Assembly (NCBI GenBank): GCA_963558565.1
Contig: CAUWGX010000003.1
Span: forward strand, 182,088 to 246,087
Length of the DNA: 64,000 nucleotides
DNA from: Atopostipes sp963558565
GTDB lineage: Bacteria; Bacillota; Bacilli; Lactobacillales; Carnobacteriaceae_A
Direction of reading: 5' to 3'
The notes beneath the pieces are model-generated. The model was not told the DNA's origin. It ran no database searches and worked only from the letters and a program-made list of their open reading frames with translations. Each line of letters opens with the position of its first letter. Positions within the stretch are counted from its first letter, which is position 1. Positions 42,603 through 51,425 of the stretch are shown here, piece after piece. The position numbers and the translations under genes are program-made.

Positions 42603-43402
42603 TGGTATCGGTCTCCAATAAAAGCGTCACTCACACGATTCCAAAAATGCATATGACGATAACGCGCAAAACGCACCGATTCCTCCGCAATTTTCATATG
42701 GATTTCTTTCACGTCGGTTTCGGTCGTGGTGATGTGATCGAGCGTTAAGACGAGTTCTTGCGCTTCACTGGATTTGATCACGATTTCTTCATCTTTCGCA
42801 ATCACTAGCGGAGAACTTAACGTTCGAAATACTCGATTATTGATCGAAGCAATCTCCGCCATCTGCAACGCTTCTAAGCTCGGATGCAACACCGCGCCAC
42901 CAACGGATTTATTATAACCCGTCGAGCCCGTCGGTGTTGAAACACAAATCCCATCTCCCCGAAAACGTTCAAAATGATCTTCGTTAATAAATACATCACT
43001 GACAAGTGTGCCACCTTTTTTCTGGATGGTCGACTCATTCAATGCCAAAAAATTATTTTCTTGGCGGTCGCCTTCATACACCACACTGACATCGAGTAAA
43101 GGATAAGCCACATACTGGCCATCATCATTTTTTAGACTCTCTACCAATGACTCTAATTCATATTCCCGCCAATCGGTATAAAAGCCAAGACGACCGGTAT
43201 GCACGCCGATAAAACGCAAGGTATCCAACTGATGCGCATAGCGGTGAAAGCCGGAAAGTAAGGTTCCATCGCCCCCAATCGTAATCAAAATATCGGGATT
43301 GGTTGGATCGATTTCAATCTCGGCTGCTTGTAGTAATTCTTTTAATTTTTCTGCCACTTCTACTGAAATTTCTTTGTCATTATTTTGAATAGCAACTTTC
43401 AT
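42599..43402 (-). CDS. nadK: NAD kinase
   Basis: NAD kinase makes NADP from NAD and ATP. The GGDGT motif is in 'LITIGGDGTLLSGFHRY' (about residues 40-56), with 'NESTIQKKGG' and 'TPTGSTGYNKSVGG' (about 150-163) as substrate-binding motifs. 267 residues, normal for the Gram-positive type. AGGAG lies eight bases before the ATG. Confidence 0.96.
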   Translation of the reverse strand: MKVAIQNNDKEISVEVAEKLKELLQAAEIEIDPTNPDILITIGGDGTLLSGFHRYAHQLDTLRFIGVHTGRLGFYTDWREYELESLVESLKNDDGQYVAYPLLDVSVVYEGDRQENNFLALNESTIQKKGGTLVSDVFINEDHFERFRGDGICVSTPTGSTGYNKSVGGAVLHPSLEALQMAEIASINNRVFRTLSSPLVIAKDEEIVIKSSEAQELVLTLDHITTTETDVKEIHMKIAEESVRFARYRHMHFWNRVSDAFIGDRYQ

Positions 43403-43664
43403 ATCGATGACTCCTGTCTACTCTCTTGAAATATAACTTGGTGTCTCCTTTTACTTCATCTCTCATTGTAACATATCATTCGTAAATTAGGCGTTTAGAT
43501 GAAGTGAATCTTTTGTTTCAATCCTTTCATTTTATAAAATTTTCTTTCTTTAAGCAACTCGCTTTCTTCATCAACAAGCCAAATGCTTGACTTTGATTTA
43601 AAAGATAATGGATAATGAAGCGAAAAAAGAAATCTTTAAAAAACGAATGAAATGGGGAGTTGTC

Positions 43665-44378
43665 ATGTCTTTCAATTGGCCGATTGATTTACAAGAATTA
43701 AATTTAGTGACGATTCTTTTCCGCATGGGGTTAGCGATTTTGATCGGAGGCATCATTGGGACAGAGCGGGACATTAAACACCGCTCAGCCGGATTACGTA
43801 CTCATATGTTAGTTTGTTTAGGAGCCGCGGTGGTAATGATGACCAATGAATACGTCTTTGAATTGCATCCGGATGCCGGGGTTGACATTACCCGGATGGG
43901 CGCACAAGTCGTCAGCGGGATTGGTTTCCTGGGAGCCGGGACGATTTTGGTCACCTCCGAAAATCGTGTACAGGGCCTAACGACAGCCGCTGGTTTGTGG
44001 GCCGCAGCGACGATCGGATTAGCGATTGGCATTGGCTTTTATGAAATCACGATTGCCGGTGGTCTCGCCATTGTTTTCATTTTTATTTTAATGCGACCGC
44101 TGAAACACTATATCCAAAAACGAACCGATCCGACCGATTTAACCTTGATGGTGCACACTCAACAAGGCTTCAACGAATTTTTAAGCTATACTTCCACGCA
44201 AAATATCAAAATTGCAAAATTAGACGTCGAAAAAGATTTTCAAGGTTCCGTGGATAATGAAAATGAATTGATCTTTCTAGTCACCCTTGTCTTGGAAGAA
44301 AGTATGAATAAAGAAGAAGTGACCCAAGACTTAAAAGCCCTGGAAGGGATCAAGAATGTGGTCGAGTTTACACGATAA
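43665..44378 (+). CDS. MgtC/SapB family membrane protein
   Basis: The 237-residue protein has a membrane part with 'MGLAILIGGIIGTERDIKHR' (about residues 21-40) and 'AGLRTHMLVCLGAA' typical of MgtC/SapB, and a cytoplasmic C-terminal domain from about residue 150. Family members are linked to Mg2+ starvation, phosphate balance and virulence, or are of unknown function. The longest frame starts at 43608; the ATG at 43665 has GGGGAG five bases upstream. It is divergent from nadK. Confidence 0.9.
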   Translation: MSFNWPIDLQELNLVTILFRMGLAILIGGIIGTERDIKHRSAGLRTHMLVCLGAAVVMMTNEYVFELHPDAGVDITRMGAQVVSGIGFLGAGTILVTSENRVQGLTTAAGLWAAATIGLAIGIGFYEITIAGGLAIVFIFILMRPLKHYIQKRTDPTDLTLMVHTQQGFNEFLSYTSTQNIKIAKLDVEKDFQGSVDNENELIFLVTLVLEESMNKEEVTQDLKALEGIKNVVEFTR

Positions 44379-44395
44379 GCCCCCTTTAAAAATAT

Positions 44396-44441
44396 GAAAA
44401 GCCAGCCGCTTCATCGACACGATGAATCCGGCTGGCTATGT
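44396..44441. terminator. Convergent terminator between mgtC-like gene and glycan cluster
   Basis: AGCCAGC-G-TTCATCG and CGATGAA-C-GGCTGGCT form an almost perfect 17-bp stem with a three-base loop, flanked by an A-run on the left. Confidence 0.9.
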
Positions 44442-44463
44442 CATGCCTCTTTCTTTTAAGTAT

Positions 44464-45351
44464 TTAGTGCCTCGGCAGTTGAATCAGCGCGCCTAGTTTT
44501 TCATCAAAAGCCGGCGGATCAAAAGGCTCATTGCCTGCCATATGATAAAACGTCATCTCGCCAAAATAGACCTGATCCTCTATTTCATAAAAATCAACGC
44601 GTACATGCGGAATATCCGCCGCCAGCATTCGCGCAAGTTCGATCATTTTTTCAAAATTTCGCGGTTTCGCGATGGTTTTTTCGCTATTTTCTGTCCCCTG
44701 CTGGACGACAGGTAAATGGTTAAAATCCAAATCATAAAAATCAAATTTCGTCTCTTGTGCTCGCTCCGATGCGACATACATGAGTTTCGGCTCACCATCA
44801 AAACAGAAAAATTTATAATCTTTTAAATCATTGCTGCCCGCATCCACCATATATTTTTCTGCGACCATTTTTGGGGGCACATTTTTATACGGCCACTCCC
44901 GGTGCGTCCAATAATAATTAAAGGCCAGCCATTTTTCGACTTCGCTTTTCAGGGTTGAGTGTTCGATTTGGTTTTTATCTTTAATCACAAAGACTCCCCC
45001 GGAAGTATGGTTGGCTTTGAGGACAAACTGCTTGGGCAATGCCTCAAAATCAATCTCCGCATAACTTTCATACACCCCATAAATGGGCACTAAGTATTCT
45101 GCTCCAATTTTTTCAGCGACATACTCACGCACCGCATACTTATCCACAAGTTGCGTATAAAGCGGCTGCCGATCATAAAGTTTCAGCCACTGTAATTTTT
45201 CATTAAAGGTTTGGGGATTCTCTAAATCTAAATCGTCATGCATACGTAAAGCAAATTGTAATTTTAAAAATTGTTCATCAGGCATCTCCCGCAGCTTTCC
45301 TTGCGCTAACGCCTGAAATAGTTTTTCTTTATTTACACGAATTGTTTTCAT
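44464..45351 (-). CDS. TupA-like ATP-grasp family protein
   Basis: The 295-residue protein has the TupA-like ATP-grasp pattern: 'PQTFNEKLQWLKLYDRQPLY' (about residues 46-65), 'LVDKYAVREYVAEKIG', 'FVLKANHTSGGVFVI' (about 118-132) and 'HVRVDFYEIEDQVYFGEMTF'. TupA-type enzymes were first tied to teichuronopeptide synthesis in an alkaliphilic Bacillus; most homologues sit in polysaccharide clusters and may ligate amino acids or other acids to glycans. It is the last gene of the cluster here, 27 bp after a DUF616 gene. Confidence 0.88.
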   Translation of the reverse strand: MKTIRVNKEKLFQALAQGKLREMPDEQFLKLQFALRMHDDLDLENPQTFNEKLQWLKLYDRQPLYTQLVDKYAVREYVAEKIGAEYLVPIYGVYESYAEIDFEALPKQFVLKANHTSGGVFVIKDKNQIEHSTLKSEVEKWLAFNYYWTHREWPYKNVPPKMVAEKYMVDAGSNDLKDYKFFCFDGEPKLMYVASERAQETKFDFYDLDFNHLPVVQQGTENSEKTIAKPRNFEKMIELARMLAADIPHVRVDFYEIEDQVYFGEMTFYHMAGNEPFDPPAFDEKLGALIQLPRH

Positions 45352-45377
45352 TGAACCTCCCTTTCGCTCCGTTCTTT

Positions 45378-46325
45378 TTATTCAATCTCCACCCCATTGT
45401 GGGCGGCTCTTTCTTCGCGGTTCATCGTATGGTCGACCTTCAAAAAGGCATAATTGGAATAAATATCTGTGCCTAATCCGGTTAATTCATACGGATGAAT
45501 CCCATGACGCCACAAGACAATCGGTAAGTTGACTTGATCTCGTTTCGAATGGGCCAAAAAGCTTTCCCACCATTCTTCCATAATCATTTGACAAGTTGGA
45601 TGGTCATGCTCGCGCAAAATAATCGGACATTCAAGTAAACCATATTTTTCAGGAAAACCTTCCGAGCGCAAGTAAGCATTGTGCTCATCATATTCCGCGT
45701 CAGAACCTATTTTTTGGACGCGGCTCCGTTCCACTTCGACATACGAACAATCTACCCGGTAATGGTCATGAAATAACATTCCGTATTTGTTCATGCGGTG
45801 AATAAATTCCGTCGGGTCTGTCATAACCCTTTCGTTGCCATCGACGTACAAGGAATATTTATAGTCCGAATCTCCGAAAAATAAATGCGGTAAGATCTTG
45901 AAGAAGCGGTTTTTAATCATACTGCTCGCATCTTCTAAATCATAATCGGCTAAATCCACATCGATTACTTGCCAGACGGAATCAGCCGGTACTTCTTGAT
46001 CTGTAAAAATGAAAAAGTCAACATTATCCGGCTTTGTCAGCGGTTCAAGCACTTCATCGTAAGGGCCGAAGATCGCAGTATAAACAGCGATACGCTCATT
46101 TGAAAAATAATTAGGCGGCTCCTCTAAACCAATCACTTCTTCAATGGGTTTGATTTCCATATCTACAAAACCACTATCAATCGGTGGTGTGATCCCACGT
46201 TGATCCGCTAAATAGAGATTTAAACGTCTCATATAATCTTCAATGATCGTTTGTCGCGTCGACATTTTTATTTCTTCCATTTTTTTATTATATTCTGTCA
46301 CAAATGTTTGATCTTTGGGAAACAT
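45378..46325 (-). CDS. DUF616 glycosyltransferase-like protein, copy 1
   Basis: The 315-residue protein has an N-terminal helical ~70-residue region and a DUF616 domain beginning 'RIAVYTAIFGPYDEVLEPL' (about residues 79-97), with 'DFFIFTDQEVP', 'YSLYVDGNERVM' (DxN/DGN at about 158) and 'ECPIILREHDHPTCQMIMEE'. The fold is GT-A-like with the 'VDGN' motif as possible metal/nucleotide site. Activity is not shown for bacterial members. It is strongly similar over its full length to the protein encoded at 47505-48449. Confidence 0.82.
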   Translation of the reverse strand: MFPKDQTFVTEYNKKMEEIKMSTRQTIIEDYMRRLNLYLADQRGITPPIDSGFVDMEIKPIEEVIGLEEPPNYFSNERIAVYTAIFGPYDEVLEPLTKPDNVDFFIFTDQEVPADSVWQVIDVDLADYDLEDASSMIKNRFFKILPHLFFGDSDYKYSLYVDGNERVMTDPTEFIHRMNKYGMLFHDHYRVDCSYVEVERSRVQKIGSDAEYDEHNAYLRSEGFPEKYGLLECPIILREHDHPTCQMIMEEWWESFLAHSKRDQVNLPIVLWRHGIHPYELTGLGTDIYSNYAFLKVDHTMNREERAAHNGVEIE

Positions 46326-46377
46326 AAAAAAGCTCCTTTCAAAGCATTGTTCTAAATATTCTAAAAATAAAAAGATA

Positions 46378-46412
46378 CGGCACCAAGGTACGTTTTGATG
46401 CCGAATGTTTAT
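46378..46412 (-). terminator. Hairpin after the epimerase gene
   Basis: CGGCA and TGCCG with further pairing inside, followed on the minus strand by a T-rich run (CTTTTTATTTTT). It lies between the epimerase and the next gene of the same orientation, so it may only reduce readthrough. Confidence 0.6.
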
Positions 46413-46419
46413 TCGTTTT

Positions 46420-47433
46420 TTATTTCACGTTGTAGTAGTCCACGTACCAATCGGCAAATTTTTGTAAGCCTTCCGCTACACTCGTATCTGGTTTATAGCC
46501 GATCGCTTCTTGTAATTTTTCGGTGCTCGCATAAGTAGCCGGCACGTCGCCCGGTTGGATCGGTTCGTAGATTTTTTCAAATTCTACTTCGCGATCTAAC
46601 GACTGACTTAAAGCTTTTTCTAAGCTCGTAATAAAGTCCATCAATTTGACCGGCTGGTTATTGCCTAAGTTAAAGACCGTATGCGCCGCACTCTCTTCCG
46701 TTTTTACCGGCGGATGATCAACTAAGCCTAAAATGCCTTCGACGATGTCATCTACATAAGTGAAATCACGGTACATATCATTGTCAAAATCGCCATCATT
46801 ATAAATATGGATCGCTTCATCGTTAAAGTACATATCCGCGAATTTAAAGTACGCCATATCCGGACGTCCCATCGGTCCATAAACGGTAAAGAAACGAAGA
46901 CCGGTTGCCGGAATATCATATAAGTGGCTGTACGTATGCGCCATCAGTTCATTGGATTTCTTAGTGGCTGCATATAAAGACACGGGATTGTCGACAAAAT
47001 CTGTTTCTTCAAAGGGCACTTTTTTATTCGAACCATACACCGAACTTGAGGATGCATATAATAAATGATCCACTGGGTGGTGTCGACAAGCTTCTAAAAT
47101 ATTATAAAAGCCCATAATATTACTTTGCATATACACTTCCGGGTGTTCAATCGAATAACGAACGCCAGCTTGTGCTGCCATGTTCATCACAATACGTGGC
47201 TCATACTCTTCAAAGACTTGGTCGACTTTTTCTTTTTCGGAAATATCAAATTCTAAAAAAGTAAAATCGTCATATTCTTCCAAATCTTTCAACCGATCTT
47301 TTTTCAATTGCACGTCATAATAATCATTCAGATTATCCACGCCAATTACTGGGTAACCTTTCTCTAAAAGGGCTTCGCTTAAAAATTTACCCACAAAGCC
47401 CGCTGCGCCTGTAACTAATATATTCTCTGACAT
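46420..47433 (-). CDS. NAD-dependent epimerase, UDP-glucuronate 4-epimerase type
   Basis: The 337-residue extended SDR begins 'ILVTGAAGFVGKFLSEALLE' (GxxGxxG) with 'VDNLNDYYDVQLKKDRL', a pattern typical of UDP-glucuronate/UDP-galacturonate 4-epimerases (CapI/LpsL type). The catalytic YxxxK is in 'YAATKK' (about residues 152-157) after 'SSSSVYG'. It would supply UDP-galacturonate for the surrounding glycan genes. It lies between two DUF616 paralogues in one orientation. Confidence 0.92.
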   Translation of the reverse strand: MSENILVTGAAGFVGKFLSEALLEKGYPVIGVDNLNDYYDVQLKKDRLKDLEEYDDFTFLEFDISEKEKVDQVFEEYEPRIVMNMAAQAGVRYSIEHPEVYMQSNIMGFYNILEACRHHPVDHLLYASSSSVYGSNKKVPFEETDFVDNPVSLYAATKKSNELMAHTYSHLYDIPATGLRFFTVYGPMGRPDMAYFKFADMYFNDEAIHIYNDGDFDNDMYRDFTYVDDIVEGILGLVDHPPVKTEESAAHTVFNLGNNQPVKLMDFITSLEKALSQSLDREVEFEKIYEPIQPGDVPATYASTEKLQEAIGYKPDTSVAEGLQKFADWYVDYYNVK

Positions 47434-47504
47434 CTACTCGCCTCCAAATAAAATACGTGTTCAAATCTCTTTTATTATAACGCATTTCACGTTTTGTTTC
47501 ATTC

Positions 47505-48449
47505 TTAAGTCGCTACTTCACCCGTATATTTAATCGTTTCTTCGCGTGACATGCGATGATTTACTTTTTGAAAAGCATAATTCGAGTATAAATCATTGCC
47601 TAAGCCGGCTAACTCTGGTGGACGAATCCCGTTTCGATAAAGGACGAGGGGTAGATTAATCTGGTCACGTTTCGCATTTGCCATAAACTCTTCCCACCAT
47701 TCCTTCATCAACTTTTGTGCTGTCGGATTGTGATGTTCACGGAATACAACCGGACACTCTAAAAAGCCGTAATTTCGCGGTAAGCCCTCTGCTTCTAAAT
47801 AAGCCAGATGTTGGTCATACTCTTCATCTGATCCTAAACCTTGGACGCGGCACCTTTCCGTTTCCACGTAGGCACAATCCACACGGTAATGATTATGGAA
47901 TAACACGCCGTACTTATTCATACGGTCAATAAATTCAGTCGGATCGGTCATTATTTTGATGTTGCCATCGACATATAAAGAATACTTATAGTCTTCAAAA
48001 AATAAATGCGGATGCATTTTAACAAACCGATTTTTAATTAAGTCACTTTGATCTTCTAAATCATACGCCGCTAAATCAATTTCCACTTTTTCCCAAACGG
48101 AATCTTCAGGCACTTCTTGGTCTGTGAAAATGTAAAAATCACAATTATCTGGCACCGTAATCGGTTCAATTACTTCATCATAAGGACCATAAATCGCCGT
48201 ATAAACTGCAATCTTTTCCTCTGAAAAGTAATTGACGGGTAGATTTTCAGTGATCGGATTTTTTTCCGTAATATCAATTTCAATATCGATAAACCCGCTC
48301 TCAACTGGCGCTGACAATCGATTCTGGTCTGCTAGATACAAATTCAACCGGATTTGGTAATCGTTAATGATCATCTGCCGGTTCTCTCTTTTAATCTCTT
48401 CCATTTTTTGATTATATTTTGAAACAAAATCTTGATCTCTTAAAAACAC
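47505..48449 (-). CDS. DUF616 glycosyltransferase-like protein, copy 2
   Basis: A 314-residue paralogue of the protein at 45378-46325, matching from the N-terminus ('DFVSKYNQKMEEIKRENRQ') to the end ('YSNYAFQKVNHRMSREE'). The DUF616 core has 'KIAVYTAIYGPYDEVIEPI' and 'YSLYVDGNIKIM'. It is the first gene of the glycan unit. The two copies with the epimerase in between suggest a local duplication and possibly two related sugar transfers. Activity unproven. Confidence 0.82.
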   Translation of the reverse strand: MFLRDQDFVSKYNQKMEEIKRENRQMIINDYQIRLNLYLADQNRLSAPVESGFIDIEIDITEKNPITENLPVNYFSEEKIAVYTAIYGPYDEVIEPITVPDNCDFYIFTDQEVPEDSVWEKVEIDLAAYDLEDQSDLIKNRFVKMHPHLFFEDYKYSLYVDGNIKIMTDPTEFIDRMNKYGVLFHNHYRVDCAYVETERCRVQGLGSDEEYDQHLAYLEAEGLPRNYGFLECPVVFREHHNPTAQKLMKEWWEEFMANAKRDQINLPLVLYRNGIRPPELAGLGNDLYSNYAFQKVNHRMSREETIKYTGEVAT

Positions 48450-48787
48450 ATTAAAACTCCTTCCAACCCAATATGAGTATTTTCAAAATAAAAAGAACAT
48501 ACTTTTCACCTTGATTTATATTAGGCAAAAATTGAAGCCTAAACCTATCCTAACATAGTCCGCTCAAGAAAGGTGTTCTGACGTCTTTAAGTCGTCAAAC
48601 TGCTGTTCCTGTCGGAAAATAAAGACACAAAAAGCCAGGACATGTAGGTGGTTTTTGCATAGATTTCAAGCACTTGATTGTTTTTATTTGCAGGACTTCC
48701 CACTTCTATTTTTTTGCCTTCCCAGCAATCAAATAGTTTTAAATGTTTTTTTATACTATAATAAGTCACAAGGAAAGGTGTTTAGTC
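48450..48787. other. Divergent intergenic region of the glycan cluster and ATPase gene
   Basis: This 338-bp region must hold the promoter of the glycan cluster (minus) and that of the ATPase gene (plus; TATAAT at 48757-48762, no good -35 seen). A short inverted repeat AGGC--GCCT lies near 48520-48540. A 60-codon frame on the minus strand has no ribosome site or recognisable protein pattern and is not accepted. Confidence 0.55.
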
Positions 48788-49843
48788 ATGAGCATAGAAT
48801 TATATCCCGATCACAAAGCCATTTTACATTTTTATGATTCCCTGACAGTCTTCGAAATCGATTTTCTGTCTGCTTTAACCACTCTACTCGCGCGGGCTGA
48901 ATATGCGGAGCGGGCCTTTCATCTTTATGTTAAACCAACGCTTTTCCAATCTGCTTTTGATTTTGTGGTTGTGGAACCCCAAAAGTCAGTGTTTATTTTT
49001 CAAACCCCCGAAAACGTAGAAGAATTTGAAGAAAAGCGACAGGCTTTTCAACAAAATATCGAAGCCACTCCGCAAAATAAAGCTATTTTTAAAGAGCTTT
49101 ACTATCTCTATGACACTAGCCTTTTGGAAGCGCTAGTTGCCGTTGAGGATGAAGTGGTTTTATTGACCCCGCAAGATTTTGAAAGACACTCGGAAATTTT
49201 ACAGCAAACTTTTGCGAAAAAAACAACAACTGCGGCTCATTTAACTGCTCAGCAAACACAAATTATGCAACAAGTATTGAATCCGAATACGAATATCAAA
49301 CATTACATCTCTAGGTCTTTGCCGAAACCTTATGAAGAAAAAGCGAAAAGTAAAGCCCAAACCAAACAGAAATTCAAAGGGCCGCAAGGTGCAGGAAAAA
49401 CGTCTCTCTTAGTGAAACGGGTGGTCAATTGTGCAAAGCGTTTGAATCAGCGCGGGAAAATACTCGTCGTCGCCGGTGATGCCGCAAAAGCGACGGATTT
49501 AAAAGACTTGATCACCGCCGAAGATGGTCGTTCGCTCCAAGAACTAGGAATTGATATTGAACATTACGAACAGCTCACTCCACCCAAAGTAAAATACCAT
49601 GCCCTGTTCATTGACGATGCTGAAGAATTAGAAACAGCGGCTTTTCATGATTTACTGGATCATTACTTAGTGGAAATGAATGAAACCAATGACTATGAAT
49701 ATGTGGTGATGGCAGATGAAGATCACCTCCCACAAGTCCCTAAAATCCTCGGGCCTTATCACACCTTAAACAAAGAAGCAAAACTCCTCAATGATGTATT
49801 GGTCGATAGCCGAAAAATATTTCTTCGTATTCTTGAAGGTTAA
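48788..49843 (+). CDS. Degenerate SF1-helicase-like P-loop ATPase with NERD-like N-terminus
   Basis: The 351-residue protein has 'FDFVVVEPQKSVFIFQ' (residues 57-72), resembling a nuclease-related (NERD) strand pair but with Gln-Thr-Pro where ExK would be expected. It is followed by a Q-motif-like 'TAQQTQIMQQVL', a Walker A 'KGPQGAGKTSLLVKRV' (197-212), motif Ia-like 'KILVVAGDAAKATDLKDL', Walker B 'HALFIDDAEE' (D276/D277) and motif III-like 'YVVMADEDHLP'. It stops there: helicase motifs IV-VI are missing. So it could be an ATPase or regulator rather than a helicase. The ATG at 48788 has AAGGAAAGG nine bases before it. A terminator follows. Not a family I can name with certainty. Confidence 0.7.
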   Translation: MSIELYPDHKAILHFYDSLTVFEIDFLSALTTLLARAEYAERAFHLYVKPTLFQSAFDFVVVEPQKSVFIFQTPENVEEFEEKRQAFQQNIEATPQNKAIFKELYYLYDTSLLEALVAVEDEVVLLTPQDFERHSEILQQTFAKKTTTAAHLTAQQTQIMQQVLNPNTNIKHYISRSLPKPYEEKAKSKAQTKQKFKGPQGAGKTSLLVKRVVNCAKRLNQRGKILVVAGDAAKATDLKDLITAEDGRSLQELGIDIEHYEQLTPPKVKYHALFIDDAEELETAAFHDLLDHYLVEMNETNDYEYVVMADEDHLPQVPKILGPYHTLNKEAKLLNDVLVDSRKIFLRILEG

Positions 49844-49850
49844 AGATTCA

Positions 49851-49887
49851 AAAAGACGCTCCCTAATAATTGGAAGCGTCTTTTTTC
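49851..49887 (+). terminator. Terminator of the SF1-like ATPase gene
   Basis: AAAAGACGCTTCC-type stem (GACGCTCC with GGAAGCGTC) followed by TTTTTT, eight bases after the stop codon. Confidence 0.9.
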
Positions 49888-49940
49888 GATTATACGTACC
49901 TGGAGAACTTCGAGCCCCTGGTCGTTTAATGTTCTTTCAT

Positions 49941-50507
49941 CTACACAGCACCGGTCACGAGCGCCCATACCACGTTCAACACACCGGCTAACACCATCAC
50001 TAAAATCGGACTCAGTTTAGTTTTAAGGAGCAAGACTAAACTGATGATAAATAAAACAACAGCTAAAAGACTGGTATTTGATAATAAGATAGCTCCTTCA
50101 CCCCAAAAAGCGGTAATAATCAAGGACAATCCAGCAGTTGCAATCATCGCAATTACGGCCGGTTGTAAGACTTTGAGTACATTTTGAAGTGTATTTAAAC
50201 GACGATAGCGCATATACAACCAAGCGATAGATGTGACAATAATAAAGGATGGCAATAAATTCCCAAAAGTTGCGGCAAGTGCGCCCCCGAAGCCCGCAAT
50301 ATCCAAACCAACAAACGTCGCGGAGTTGACGGAAATAGGTCCAGGTGTCATTTGCGAAATAGTGATTAAATCGGTAAATTCTCCGGTCGTTAACCATTGA
50401 TTACTATCGACAATGATACTTTCAATCAACGGCAAAGCCGCATAACCGCCCCCGAAACTAAACAAACCGACTTGGAGGAAGGCCCAAAATAATTGTAAAT
50501 AAATCAT
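49941..50507 (-). CDS. Chromate transporter domain protein (second half)
   Basis: A 188-residue CHR-family protein with six hydrophobic segments and the family motif 'FGGGYAALPLIESIIVD' (about residues 18-34). Short-chain CHR proteins come as pairs that act together to export chromate or, more likely here, another oxyanion. The start overlaps the upstream partner by four bases (ATGA). Confidence 0.88.
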   Translation of the reverse strand: MIYLQLFWAFLQVGLFSFGGGYAALPLIESIIVDSNQWLTTGEFTDLITISQMTPGPISVNSATFVGLDIAGFGGALAATFGNLLPSFIIVTSIAWLYMRYRRLNTLQNVLKVLQPAVIAMIATAGLSLIITAFWGEGAILLSNTSLLAVVLFIISLVLLLKTKLSPILVMVLAGVLNVVWALVTGAV

Positions 50508-51067
50508 TCAAGTTCTTCCTTTCTATTCATGAAATAGCTTTGGATTAAGCCGATCCCAATACTGATCACAATAATTAACATCACATTAACGTTAAAGACC
50601 GCGTTCGCTAAGAAAGCAGCGATCATCATAACGATCAGCATGGCATTCTTTTCTTTCACAATACCGATGGCCATTTCATAAGAGACAGCTGTCACAACCG
50701 CAGCCACCCCTGATTCCATACCTTCAAGCATTAAACTAATCCATATATTTTCGCGAAACGCTTCATAGAAAAAAGAAATTAAAGTGATAATCATAAAGGG
50801 TGGAATAATGGTTCCTAAAACAGAAACGATCACACCCACAATTCCAGCGATCCTGTACCCGACCACAATAGCCCCGTTCACCGCAATGGCACCGGGGGAA
50901 GATTGCGCAATCGCCACATAATTCAGCATTTCTCGCTCGGAAATCCATTTATAATCGTCAACGAACTTTTTCTTCATCAACGTCACAATGACATAGCCTC
51001 CACCAAAAGTAAATGCACTTAAATAAAGTGTGGAAACAAAGAGTTTCCATAGCTTTTTCGTATCCAT
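50504..51067 (-). CDS. Chromate transporter domain protein (first half)
   Basis: A 187-residue CHR-family protein with 'AFTFGGGYVIVTLMKKKFVD' (about residues 19-38) and 'IAQSSPGAIAVNGAIVVGYR', the two conserved CHR motifs. With the overlapping next gene it makes a heteromeric short-chain chromate transporter. The natural substrate is not known. Confidence 0.88.
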   Translation of the reverse strand: MDTKKLWKLFVSTLYLSAFTFGGGYVIVTLMKKKFVDDYKWISEREMLNYVAIAQSSPGAIAVNGAIVVGYRIAGIVGVIVSVLGTIIPPFMIITLISFFYEAFRENIWISLMLEGMESGVAAVVTAVSYEMAIGIVKEKNAMLIVMMIAAFLANAVFNVNVMLIIVISIGIGLIQSYFMNRKEELE

Positions 51068-51220
51068 TTTATCCCCTCTAACTAAACTATTGTGTAACTA
51101 TTGACTAGCTTACTTCAAAAATTAAATGTTTACTAATTATTTCCGTTAGACTTTTTCCAACTATTTGCGTGATAACTTATTTTATAGAGAAATTTTCAGC
51201 ATTTGGCAGATCGTGAGGAG

Positions 51221-51385
51221 CTCGTGAGCTCGAAACTCGATTACGTGACCGCGAGACACAGGTTCGTGAGCGCGAAATCCAAATACGTGACCGCGAGACA
51301 TAGGCTCGTGAGCTCGAAACTCGAATACGTGGCCGCGAGACATAAACTCGTGAGTTCGAAATCCAAATACGTGATCACGAGCCGC
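51221..51385. repeat. Intergenic tandem array D: four 42-bp units, same family as array A
   Basis: CTCGTGAG (or TTCGTGAG) starts units at 51221, 51263, 51305 and 51347, an exact 42-bp period. Each has CTCGTGAG, CGAAA, ACGTG and CGCGAG, then a 7-base spacer before the next unit, the same layout as array A; aligned units of A and D agree at roughly two thirds of positions. A stray TCGTGAG lies just upstream at 51211. The array occupies the gap between the chromate transporter promoter and the ABC ATPase terminator. The frame that stays open through it is not a gene. Confidence 0.9.
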
Positions 51386-51425
51386 TTTTTATCGCACCCA
51401 TATGTAATTTCATTTAAGACAAAAC

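Noticed and set aside
44464..48449. Glycan cluster as a complete capsule locus
   Set aside because: No flippase, polymerase, priming transferase or Wzz/Wzd genes are present in the window.
48587..48769. A 60-codon minus-strand ORF in the divergent gap before the SF1-like ATPase
   Set aside because: No ribosome site, no recognisable protein pattern, and it overlaps the likely promoter of the plus-strand gene.
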